Source of the DNA: Oscillospiraceae bacterium
GTDB lineage: Bacteria; Bacillota_A; Clostridia; Oscillospirales; WRJC01
Length of the DNA stretch: 7,304 nucleotides
NCBI GenBank assembly: GCA_009785015.1
Contig: WQXD01000185.1
Span: 1-7,304 of the forward strand
Direction: 5' to 3'
A program made the translations under genes and the position numbers. Under the pieces are notes generated by a model. The model was not told the origin of the DNA and ran no database searches. It was given only the letters and a program-made list of their open reading frames with translations. Positions 1-6,994 of this stretch are shown in pieces. Position 1 is the first letter of the stretch. The number at the start of each line of letters is the position of its first letter.

Positions 1-3000
1 CTGCCCTGATATATCGGGTATGCGAACGAACCGTTACCTGCTGCAGTCAGTCTTGATATATAATCCGCAAGGACCTCGTCCAGAACTCCGCCTTCGCCTA
101 CGCTTTCCAATCCCGAAAGCATTGTGTAACCGTCTCCGCCCGCGATTTCAAAATCATTTGACGCGAGAATGATTTTTCTTGTATTCTCGGTTCTGTCAAG
201 CGAAACCGTTTCTCCGTCCAGATATATTGCCGTCACTCTGCTTCCTGCCGTCGCATTAGGGTCAAACTCAAATCTCATGCCTGCTATTTGCGGGAAACGT
301 CCGTCAAGCCCGATGATTTTCCCTGTATCGTCTTGTTCGGTGATTCTGCTTACACCATTTTCAAGAGCTTCAAACAATATTTTCGGGGTTACGATTTTAT
401 ACGCGAGACTGTTTCCGAAAGGCAATACGCTGATAACGTCACCTACAGTAATTTCCCCTGCGTATATCGTTATGCGTATGCCGCCGCCGTTTTGAAGAGC
501 CACAACAGCCATATTATTATACTGCGATTTGCCCGATACATACTCTTTTGCCGCGTCAAGCATAGAATCTGCGATCAGATTTCCTAAATTTGTTTCAAAT
601 GCTCTTGCCTCGTTTATGCCGTTTACCGTACCGCCCCAAAGAGTGGTCGACGTTTTTCCGACTACCGGATCAAGCAGAACGCTTTGTGCGGCTATCATTT
701 CGTTATATCTGTCAGTTATCGATTTATACGGAGTAAGTTTAGCGTCCACAGTCGGTATCCTCGATCTGTTTATATTTATTATATCTTTGCTTTCGCTAAA
801 AGTAATTTCTATTTTACCCAAAGCCGAACCGCCGTTTTCTGCCTGAGCTATATAAATTCCGTCGACGATTTTATCAAAATTAGAATGGCTGTGCCCGTCG
901 ATTATTATATCGAGTCCCGAATCTTTAAGAGCGGTTGCGACTGCTTCGCTTGTGACATCGCTTGACGGGTCGATTCCAAGGTGCATGATGCCGACTATCA
1001 TATCTGCGCCTGCTGTTTTGAGAGCGTCGATTTGCGCAAGCGATATTGTTTTTATATCGTTTATATTAGTTCCAAAAGTAATTCCGGCTATTCCGTCGGG
1101 ATTTGTCTTAGTTGCCGTTTCAGGTGTTGTGATTCCGAAGAAACCAACCTTTATTTCGTTTACTTCTTTGATGAACCATGCGCCGTTGTTTGTTTCTGTT
1201 TCAAGAACAGGCTTGCCGTCTTTGACTGAGTTAGCCGAAAGAATCGGGAAATCCGCGAAATTCGCGTTTTCGATTAACTGTTCTAATCCATAGTCAAATT
1301 CGTGATTGCCCGCCGCCATAACGTCATATCCCGCCATATTCATGAGTTCAATAACATCTTTGCCTTTTGTCAGCGTTGCGAACGAATTGCCTTGTGTAGC
1401 GTCGCCAGCGTCAACGAGCAAAGAATTTGGAGCCTGCTTTCTGAGAGCCGCTATTTTATCCATACCAAATACCGAGCCTCCCACGTTTCCGTGTAAATCG
1501 TTGGTGTGGAATATCGTCAGGGTTTTTGTCATAGGATTTGCGGTTGCGTTTGTTTTTGCTACGGTAAATTCATCAATAGGAATATCTAAATCGTCTATAT
1601 TATATGTTGCGAAAGTGACAGTATTATTTGTAACCGTTATTGATGTAAATTCGGGTTTTTTAGCCTGTAAATATACCGCGTTGGAAAGCGGAAGTTTACC
1701 TTTTACATATTCCGCGCTTCCGGTCGTTCCGTCTGCAAGATACGGATAATATAGATTATCTTTTACGTATAAATTCACATTACCGCCGAATTCACCGTCA
1801 AATAAATCGTAATATTTCAAGCCGCTTGCGGTTGTTATTGTAACATAAATCGTTCCGTTGGGGTCTGTGATTGACGGACCGTTTTGATTATCGTCGTGTC
1901 TGCCGTTCTTCATCGGATAGCTTCTTGCGTAAACATGGTCATGCCCCGCAAGAACAAAATCCACGCCGTATGTATCCATAAGCTGCTCGAAACCGGCTTC
2001 GACATAATATTGAATATCTCTGTCAGCCAAGTGGTCTGCGACGCTTGCAGTTGATTTGTGGTGCTGTACGAATAACCATGTGTAATTGGGATTTGCGGTT
2101 ATGGCGGTTTTTATTGTTTTATCGAATCTGTCGATAATTGTTTTAGCCGCAAGTGTGCTTGTGGGATACGCGGAATCGTTTAGAACTACGAAAAGCGCAT
2201 TGTTGTATGTGTAGAAATAATTTCCGGCAGATTCCATTTCTGCGTATTGAGTATTACCCGAATTGCTGTAATCTGCGCCCATAAGCGGCGTAAACGACTG
2301 CTCATTGGGAATATTATAGTGGTATATGAACGGATAATGCCTGTCGTGATTTCCTACTGCGGGAGCAAACGGTAGATTTCTCAACGCGTCGGGGGCGAAG
2401 AAATTAAAATATTCAGCTTCGCTTCCGTTGGCAGTTAAATCAACCTGATCGCCTACGCCCGTTATAAAATTAATGTGGGGTATTTTAGTCGTTATAGCGT
2501 TGACTGTATCTTTCCAGCCCTGCGCCGTCGTAGCCGGATTGCTGAAGTAATTGCTTGTGGAATCTTGACCGCCGATTGTCAGCTGCGGGTCGCCTACTGC
2601 CGCAAATGTGAATGTCCCTGTACCGGGAGTTTTATATGTATAACTTTCGCTGTAATTTACCTCGTCGTTTGATACTCTGTAATAATATGTCGTATTTGCT
2701 GTAAGTCCAGTGACCGTCGCCTTATGATATGCTCTGGTTGCCGTTGCGTCGTCTGCTATGCCGGTTACTGTAATCGTATTGTTATTCTCAAAAGTGCTGC
2801 TTGTCGAAAATTGTACAGATGTTTTCATGAAAGAATCGTCAGAATACCATGTTAGATTTATTTCCGACGTGTCTGAACCGGGCGTGAGCGTGAGCGTTTC
2901 GGGTATAAAGCCGTCATCAGTTTTTATTATTTCAAAATCAACGCTGTCGCCGCCGGTTGTTTTAATCGGATAAATATTTTTATCTTTTTTATCGTTGAAA

Positions 3001-5996
3001 TCAACATAAACAGATTCGACTGATATTTTCTCATCTGATACCGTAATAATACTGTAAGAGGGGTTGTTCACGATTGCCGTTACATCCACATATTTTCCGC
3101 TTCCGGGTGTGTTGTCTTGTTTGAATCCCGAACCGCCGGATTCAAGCGAATAAATTCCGGGAGAATCAGGATCATCGTCATCTGAATTACCGTAACAGCG
3201 TATGTAAACATGATCGTGGCCGTGTAAAATCAAATCTGCGCTGTAATCAATCAGAATATCCACATAATCGTAGTAGAGGTCAACTTTTGCGCCGCCCATG
3301 CCGAACGGTCCTCTGTGTAAAGCCACGATTGTCCATTTTTGATTATTATTTTTGAGGTCGTCGTCAAGCCAGTTTCTTATTGCGGCTTTGCCTTCGTCAG
3401 TTTTACATTCGGAATTGAGTATCACAAAATGCGCGCTGCCGTAATTGAATGAATAGACTGTGCCGGGGGTGACATCGTTATGCACGAGAGCGTTGGGAAC
3501 TGTGAAGTGCTGACGGAACATATCCGCGTCATAATTGGCAGTTTGCTCATGGTTGCCTACCGCAGGGACGAAAGCGTAATTGCCGAATACTTCCTGCGCA
3601 TATTTGAAAAACCATCGCCATTGGTCCGCGTCGTTTCTTGTATCAATGAGATCGCCTGTTTCAAGCAGGAAAGAAACGTCGGAATATTCTTCTACTATTT
3701 TCGAGACTGCCGGACCCCAGTAATCCCTGTACTGGCTTTCATCAACTCCCTGTGTGTCCGATACATGAACAAAACTGAAAGTGCCGCCGTCGTCTGTCTT
3801 GAAAGAATAAATTTTGTTATCATAAGTTATACCATCGCCCGCAACGCTGTAATAATATGTAGTTCCTGCGGTGAGTCCTGTCAGGCTTACTACTAATTTT
3901 ACGGTACTGTCCGCATTTGCTGACAGAGTTGCGTTTATTTCAGATGAGCCTGTCAAGTCACTGGCCGTGCCGTACTTGATTTTGCCTGCCGTTGTTCCCG
4001 ATGGCATTTGCCAAGTAATTAAACGGGTGGTTTTGCTGTCAGTTCCAACTATATTTGTCAAACTGTTGGGTTTGACTGCATCCAAAACAGTAGTGACTTC
4101 GGGTGGAGGCATTGGAGCCTGAGAATTTACTCCGCTTTGATATGTAGCCCAAACTCCGTCAGCCTGTGCGCGCGGTCTCGCCCAAGCCAGCTGAGCCAGA
4201 GATATTACGTTATATCCAATAATTAAAGTATCCGCTTCTGCATATGGCGGAGAAACATCGTCTTCGGTAGCATTGTGGTCTGTATCAATGAAATCAACGC
4301 GGCGTATGGATTTTTGCTTGGACTGTGAGCCTGTATAATTTCCTTCATAAGCGAAAATATTACCGTTATAGCTGTCGTTGCCGCCTACGCCGAGCATATC
4401 GACATAACATTCTATAGCGGGTTCGCCTGTTGAGTTGTCAAATGGATTTTCGTCTTTATTTAGATCAACATCTCCTGCAATCAAGACAAATACGCCGCCC
4501 TTGTTAATAGCGTATTGATCCCAATCCTGATCCGCAGACCCGATTCCGTCTATATCACCGCTTTTGCCGGCTTTTGTATCGTTATATAAATTAAGCCTGA
4601 GATAAGCCGAAGTAGCGGTTGTCTCTTTCATGCGTACAAGAAACGAAGTATGGGCTTTTATTGTACCGGAAAGTTCAAGTTTTGCCCAGTCTCCTCTTTG
4701 CTGTCCGTCGTCGGCATATTCGCCGTTATGTCCGTAATGCAGCGTCCAACCGTCGAGGTCAATATCTTTGTCAGTCGGGTTGTATAATTCGCAGAAGCTG
4801 TGAGAAACCGGAACGGTATTATCGAGAGTGTATCCAACGGTATCAACCTTCTGGCCGCCGTATATTTGATTTATGATAATATGCGGCACAGTTACGTCAT
4901 AATCTCCACTAATGTCATACGGTGTACCGTTTTGGTCTGCGGCAGGGGTGGTAACTGTGTCGTTTGGATTTCCTGTATTGCCTGTATCACCATCTGTAGA
5001 AGTTTCTTCGACATTGTTGGTAACGCTTGTGCCGATAAACGAGTAAAAAGATTTATCGGCTATTGTGAGGGTATATACTTCTTCAAATTCAGCGTCATCG
5101 GGAAGTGTGATTTCATAACTCATATTGTTTATTTTTGTTAGAGTGCATCCGTCAAGAATAATTGTGTCTTTCGTCACGGTTATATCGCCTATGACAAGTT
5201 CACCGTAACAAAACTTGTCGAACGATACTGAGATTTTATCCGGTGACGTGTTGGCGATTGTGTTTGTTACATCAATATCAATATTGTCATATTCCGGAAC
5301 TACGGTTCCGTTTATTGCATCGCCTATAATTACGATGTCGTTGATTGATGTGTTGCCATTTTTACCTAAATTGTCAAGACCGTCAAAATATATTCTGAGA
5401 TATACTTCATCTTCGTTTTCCATCAAGTCAGGAAGAATAAATTCATCGTAAGTTTGTTCCAGAGCTCCGTATGTGTCGTTGCTGATTCTGGGCGGATTTA
5501 CTGCAGTGTCACTTATTGCTGTGAAACTGCCTGTCGAACCTATACGATAAGCAAGTTTAAATGCGTCCGGACCGCTGCCTGTGGATTTTTGTCTGCATGA
5601 AAATCTGATATTCTCATAATTTTCAGTTGAGAATTTGATCTCAAATGCCGAGGCATTGTCAATTCCGACAACGCTGGCGGGAATCCAGCCTGATGCGGTT
5701 GATGTTGCCGCGTTGTTGATAACGATAGGAGTCCTTCCTGTGCCGCCGATAGTTATTTGCGTGTCGTTATCCCATGCGGTTAAGTTTGATGCGTTTGCGT
5801 AAACTCCCGCATCGGCGTTGAATTGATTGCCTTCTTCAGCCGTGGCAGCAATAGTTCGGGTCAGTGACATAAGCAGAATATCAACATCAGGTTCAATATC
5901 TTCTGCGCTGACCGGAGTTAAATAAATAATAAATCCCAAAGATAACCATATTGCCAAAAACAATGATAATATGCGCGTACTTTTTTTCTTTTTCAT
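1..5996 (-). CDS. Giant secreted multidomain phosphoesterase: lamin-tail domain, two PAP-like metallophosphoesterase units and a UshA-type 5'-nucleotidase (3' end outside window)
   Basis: One open frame of 1998 complete codons starts at ATG 5996-5994 and has no stop before the left edge. The start follows AAGGAG and gives a good signal peptide (Lys-rich start, hydrophobic core, cleavage likely after V-S-A at residue 31). The order is: beta-rich region (about 45-230), second beta-sandwich-like region (about 237-325), Thr/Asp/Asn-rich linker (about 325-365), lamin-tail domain (about 372-575), PAP-like unit 1 (642-945), PAP-like unit 2 (1030-1400), and 5'-nucleotidase (1490-1990). Every phosphoesterase domain retains the Asp, GD, GNH[DE], His and GHxH metal-binding motifs, so all three look active. 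By family knowledge these are binuclear-metal phosphomonoesterases or phosphodiesterases. Action outside the cell on nucleotides, sugar phosphates or extracellular nucleic acid products is inference. The codon register is the same at all motifs checked, so no frameshift is evident. Any C-terminal anchor (SLH repeats or sortase signal) would lie beyond the window. The gene appears monocistronic at its 5' side. Confidence 0.95.
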   Translation of the reverse strand, partial: MKKKKSTRILSLFLAIWLSLGFIIYLTPVSAEDIEPDVDILLMSLTRTIAATAEEGNQFNADAGVYANASNLTAWDNDTQITIGGTGRTPIVINNAATSTASGWIPASVVGIDNASAFEIKFSTENYENIRFSCRQKSTGSGPDAFKLAYRIGSTGSFTAISDTAVNPPRISNDTYGALEQTYDEFILPDLMENEDEVYLRIYFDGLDNLGKNGNTSINDIVIIGDAINGTVVPEYDNIDIDVTNTIANTSPDKISVSFDKFCYGELVIGDITVTKDTIILDGCTLTKINNMSYEITLPDDAEFEEVYTLTIADKSFYSFIGTSVTNNVEETSTDGDTGNTGNPNDTVTTPAADQNGTPYDISGDYDVTVPHIIINQIYGGQKVDTVGYTLDNTVPVSHSFCELYNPTDKDIDLDGWTLHYGHNGEYADDGQQRGDWAKLELSGTIKAHTSFLVRMKETTATSAYLRLNLYNDTKAGKSGDIDGIGSADQDWDQYAINKGGVFVLIAGDVDLNKDENPFDNSTGEPAIECYVDMLGVGGNDSYNGNIFAYEGNYTGSQSKQKSIRRVDFIDTDHNATEDDVSPPYAEADTLIIGYNVISLAQLAWARPRAQADGVWATYQSGVNSQAPMPPPEVTTVLDAVKPNSLTNIVGTDSKTTRLITWQMPSGTTAGKIKYGTASDLTGSSEINATLSANADSTVKLVVSLTGLTAGTTYYYSVAGDGITYDNKIYSFKTDDGGTFSFVHVSDTQGVDESQYRDYWGPAVSKIVEEYSDVSFLLETGDLIDTRNDADQWRWFFKYAQEVFGNYAFVPAVGNHEQTANYDADMFRQHFTVPNALVHNDVTPGTVYSFNYGSAHFVILNSECKTDEGKAAIRNWLDDDLKNNNQKWTIVALHRGPFGMGGAKVDLYYDYVDILIDYSADLILHGHDHVYIRCYGNSDDDDPDSPGIYSLESGGSGFKQDNTPGSGKYVDVTAIVNNPSYSIITVSDEKISVESVYVDFNDKKDKNIYPIKTTGGDSVDFEIIKTDDGFIPETLTLTPGSDTSEINLTWYSDDSFMKTSVQFSTSSTFENNNTITVTGIADDATATRAYHKATVTGLTANTTYYYRVSNDEVNYSESYTYKTPGTGTFTFAAVGDPQLTIGGQDSTSNYFSNPATTAQGWKDTVNAITTKIPHINFITGVGDQVDLTANGSEAEYFNFFAPDALRNLPFAPAVGNHDRHYPFIYHYNIPNEQSFTPLMGADYSNSGNTQYAEMESAGNYFYTYNNALFVVLNDSAYPTSTLAAKTIIDRFDKTIKTAITANPNYTWLFVQHHKSTASVADHLADRDIQYYVEAGFEQLMDTYGVDFVLAGHDHVYARSYPMKNGRHDDNQNGPSITDPNGTIYVTITTASGLKYYDLFDGEFGGNVNLYVKDNLYYPYLADGTTGSAEYVKGKLPLSNAVYLQAKKPEFTSITVTNNTVTFATYNIDDLDIPIDEFTVAKTNATANPMTKTLTIFHTNDLHGNVGGSVFGMDKIAALRKQAPNSLLVDAGDATQGNSFATLTKGKDVIELMNMAGYDVMAAGNHEFDYGLEQLIENANFADFPILSANSVKDGKPVLETETNNGAWFIKEVNEIKVGFFGITTPETATKTNPDGIAGITFGTNINDIKTISLAQIDALKTAGADMIVGIMHLGIDPSSDVTSEAVATALKDSGLDIIIDGHSHSNFDKIVDGIYIAQAENGGSALGKIEITFSESKDIININRSRIPTVDAKLTPYKSITDRYNEMIAAQSVLLDPVVGKTSTTLWGGTVNGINEARAFETNLGNLIADSMLDAAKEYVSGKSQYNNMAVVALQNGGGIRITIYAGEITVGDVISVLPFGNSLAYKIVTPKILFEALENGVSRITEQDDTGKIIGLDGRFPQIAGMRFEFDPNATAGSRVTAIYLDGETVSLDRTENTRKIILASNDFEIAGGDGYTMLSGLESVGEGGVLDEVLADYISRLTAAGNGSFAYPIYQG
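27..1529 (-). other. UshA-type 5'-nucleotidase unit (catalytic and C-terminal domains)
   Basis: Residues about 1490-1710 form the catalytic domain. It has HTNDLHG (1497-1503), DAGD (D1532), GNHEFD (1563-1568), a conserved histidine in MHLG (H1672) and GHSH (1701-1704). These match the two-metal site and catalytic Asn-His pair of UshA-family enzymes. Residues about 1780-1990 form the C-terminal substrate-binding domain, with ETNLGNLIADS around N1803, QNGGGIR around N1836, and NDFEIAGGDGY (F1949, G1953-Y1957) supplying the base-stacking region. The unit is intact. Expected activity is release of phosphate from 5'-nucleotides or related diphosphate compounds outside the cell. It follows unit 2 after a short linker (about 1400-1490). 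Confidence 0.93.
1797..2909 (-). other. PAP-like unit 2: fibronectin-type N-domain plus metallophosphoesterase
   Basis: This second copy of the same architecture starts near residue 1030 with a fibronectin-like domain ending in L-T-A-N-T-T-Y-Y-Y. The catalytic motifs are GDPQ (D1136), GDQVD (1182-1186), GNHD (1215-1218), the double histidine in VQHHKS (1312-1313) and GHDHVY (1351-1356). As in unit 1, the GDxxY tyrosine is replaced by Asp (D1186). The two units sit about 390 residues apart and are well diverged, so the duplication is old. Differing loops (for example GNHDRH against GNHEQT) suggest different substrates, which is inference. Confidence 0.9.
3162..4073 (-). other. PAP-like unit 1: fibronectin-type N-domain plus metallophosphoesterase
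   Basis: Residues about 642-735 form a fibronectin/purple-acid-phosphatase N-terminal type domain that ends in the typical L-T-A-G-T-T-Y-Y-Y turn. The catalytic part has HVSDTQ (D747), GDLID (781-785), GNHE (814-817), the histidine of ALHRG (H894) and GHDHVY (926-931). These are the five metal and phosphate ligating motifs of the calcineurin-like superfamily. The tyrosine that follows GD in classical purple acid phosphatases (GDxxY) is Asp here (D785). An Asp-rich loop follows the last motif at about 939-942. The exact substrate cannot be told from the sequence. Confidence 0.9.
4272..4883 (-). other. Lamin-tail domain (LTD) within the giant phosphoesterase
   Basis: Residues about 372-575 start with H-I-I-I-N-Q-I-Y-G-G. 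ELYNP follows at 403-407 and DLDGW at 413-417, the usual strand pattern of bacterial lamin-tail domains (ELxN, then xLxGW). A terminal S-I-R-R motif around 563-566 precedes an Asp-rich tail. The stretch is longer than a minimal domain (about 110-130 residues), which suggests inserted loops. In secreted bacterial proteins this fold often accompanies nucleases and phosphoesterases and is thought to help bind surfaces or substrate. That role here is inference. Confidence 0.8.
5904..5996 (-). other. Sec signal peptide of the giant phosphoesterase
   Basis: Residues 1-31 begin M-K-K-K-K-S-T-R. An uninterrupted hydrophobic core follows (about residues 9-26, with Leu, Phe, Ile and Trp), then T-P-V-S-A before an acidic E-D. 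This is a standard signal peptidase I layout with small residues at -3 and -1 (V/S, A). No lipobox cysteine is seen near the cleavage site, so it is unlikely to be a lipoprotein. The mature protein would be exported to the cell surface or medium. Confidence 0.88.
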
Positions 5997-6006
5997 TTTT
6001 TAATTT

Positions 6007-6012
6007 CTCCTT
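6007..6012 (-). promoter_or_regulatory. Ribosome binding site of the giant phosphoesterase
   Basis: The minus strand reads AAGGAG ten bases before ATG 5996. Spacing is slightly long but no other start fits, and the ATG is followed directly by a signal peptide. This fixes the start. Confidence 0.85.
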
Positions 6013-6029
6013 TTATTATTTTCAAGGCA

Positions 6030-6038
6030 AGTATATCA
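6030..6038 (-). promoter_or_regulatory. Extended -10 promoter for the giant phosphoesterase
   Basis: The minus strand reads TGATATACT, a TGn motif joined to a TATACT -10 box. No good -35 box is visible at 16-18 bases, as is usual for extended -10 promoters. Transcription would begin near 6023, giving a leader of about 27 bases that includes the AAGGAG site. No operator or riboswitch could fit in that leader. Confidence 0.55.
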
Positions 6039-6119
6039 TTTATTAAAACAAGAAACTATCAGATATATGAAAAAATTAGGTAAAACTTTAGCAAGCTATA
6101 GTAAATTTTTAGTAAAGAA

Positions 6120-6161
6120 AAAAGAACCCAAGCGGATTCAAAAATATGCTTCGGTTCTTTT
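6120..6161 (-). terminator. Intrinsic terminator downstream of the GH36-like fragment
   Basis: Two 14-base arms (6120-6133 and 6148-6161) pair with a single mismatch around a 14-base loop. On the minus strand the hairpin runs into TTCTTTTTTCTTT. It lies about 60 bases after the stop of the glycosidase-like fragment and before the promoter of the giant gene, so it separates the two transcripts. The plus strand also ends in TTCTTTT, so weak two-way activity is possible. Confidence 0.75.
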
Positions 6162-6224
6162 ACCACTATTTCATTATTATAACCTCAAAAAATGATCAAC
6201 ATTCTATATACGGATTTTATTTAA

Positions 6225-6755
6225 TTATAGTACATTTTTATATAATATCAATTCTGACGTGTTTATACTTTCAAGCGTTATATTAATACCCGTGTTCACA
6301 AGTTCAAAACCGTTTATTAATACTTTCGCGTCAATATTTTTGAAAGTTATTTCGTAATTTTTGCTCATGTCTATGCCCCTGAGCCGCAGATTATAAGTAT
6401 TTATGCCGGAATCGAGTTTAAATATCCCACAATACCACCTTGATTTGTCTTTCATGCCGTATTCGAGAACACAGAAAGAAGCCGGCTGAACCATGCCTAT
6501 ATACGGTGTGTGGTGATAAACCACCGCTCCGTTTTCAAGAACCGGACGGCAAAAACCTTTCGCAAGTTCCACATATTCGCGCGTCTTCTTAAAATATATG
6601 CTGTTTCTGTCGGCATCCTGCGCCCCGAACCCCACATATATGGGAAGCGCGAACAAAGTTACACGCAAATGCGTTTCTATATCCGCAAGCTGATGTGCAT
6701 CTTGTATATGATTGTGATAATACACTATCGCTTCGGGAGGCAAAAACAACGTCAT
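6225..6755 (-). pseudogene. C-terminal remnant of a GH36/alpha-galactosidase-like glycoside hydrolase
   Basis: The frame encodes 176 residues from ATG 6755 to TAA 6227-6225. It has the look of the C-terminal third of a GH36-like enzyme: an end-of-barrel stretch (E-T-H-L-R at 27-31, then L-P-I-Y-V-G-F-G at 37-44), VYHHTP at 79-84, CVLEYG at 95-100, and a final beta-sandwich with LRLRGID at 123-129 and a closing T-S-E-L-I. Such enzymes are usually several hundred residues longer and carry the catalytic Asp residues upstream. None of that is here: reading back from the ATG meets TAA (6773-6771) after five codons. No Shine-Dalgarno site precedes the ATG. I infer a 5'-truncated, inactive remnant. 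The family assignment is from recognition of motifs only and is tentative. It might instead be a small stand-alone domain protein. It retains a good terminator. Confidence 0.5.
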
Positions 6756-6780
6756 AGCGTTTATGCGGCGTTAGCTCTGT

Positions 6781-6818
6781 GGGGTGCTTACTCGCCTTAT
6801 ACAGACCGTAGGGGTGCT
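6781..6818. repeat. Short direct repeat GGGGTGCT, two copies
   Basis: GGGGTGCT occurs at 6781-6788 and 6811-6818, exactly 30 bases apart, just upstream of the truncated glycosidase end. The copies are short, so chance is possible. Their location at a probable breakpoint is why they are listed. Confidence 0.35.
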
Positions 6819-6833
6819 GGTGCGTAAATCTTT

Positions 6834-6861
6834 CGGGGAATTAAATATGTTCCGGGGAATT
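6834..6861. repeat. Short direct repeat CGGGGAATT, two copies
   Basis: CGGGGAATT occurs at 6834-6842 and 6853-6861, 19 bases apart, in otherwise AT-rich intergenic DNA. No flanking inverted repeat or transposase is present. It could be a regulator-binding pair upstream of the promoter at 6887, or debris from a rearrangement. The function is unknown. Confidence 0.35.
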
Positions 6862-6886
6862 CTTTTCGTGATTTTTCTAAAACTCA

Positions 6887-6915
6887 TTGTAAAAAATTAT
6901 ACGCTGTGTTATAAT
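6887..6915 (+). promoter_or_regulatory. Sigma-A promoter of the UroD-like gene
   Basis: TTGTAA (6887-6892) and TATAAT (6910-6915) are separated by 17 bases. A TGT directly before the -10 box makes it an extended -10 as well. Transcription would start near 6922, leaving an untranslated leader of about 73 bases before ATG 6995. Confidence 0.8.
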
Positions 6916-6916
6916 T
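6895..6916. promoter_or_regulatory. Inverted repeat over the -10 box, possible operator
   Basis: AATTATA (6895-6901) and TATAATT (6910-6916) are perfect 7-base inverted arms around an 8-base centre. The right arm covers the -10 box and the left arm the spacer, where a repressor would block transcription. The arms are AT-only, so the match may be fortuitous. Confidence 0.3.
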
Positions 6917-6994
6917 ATGGCAATAAATCAAGATTGAAAATAAGAAGAGAGAAAATATATATGGGTATTGCTTGAAACGGAGATGGATTAATTT

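Noticed and set aside
4658..4846. Minus-strand 62-codon frame
   Set aside because: It overlaps the lamin-tail domain of the giant gene in a different frame and has no recognisable motif.
169..5451. Many plus-strand frames of 60-147 codons, such as 1306-1749 and 3480-3896
   Set aside because: All lie antisense to the continuous minus-strand frame with its intact catalytic motifs. They have no ribosome sites in a consistent arrangement and read as low-information shadow protein.
6510..6827. Plus-strand frame of 105 codons across the glycosidase remnant
   Set aside because: It is mostly antisense to a fragment with recognisable GH36-like motifs and has no family resemblance of its own.
6756..6842. 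Open minus-strand stretch in another frame upstream of the glycosidase remnant, considered as a frameshifted continuation
   Set aside because: The translated text (with T-H-Q-H-P-Y-G-L-Y) does not resemble the part of a GH36 enzyme expected there, and a TAA closes it right upstream. A simple frameshift is not supported.
6784..6975. Plus-strand 63-codon frame
   Set aside because: It spans the promoter at 6887-6915 and the leader of the UroD-like gene. No clear ribosome site precedes it and its composition is not protein-like.
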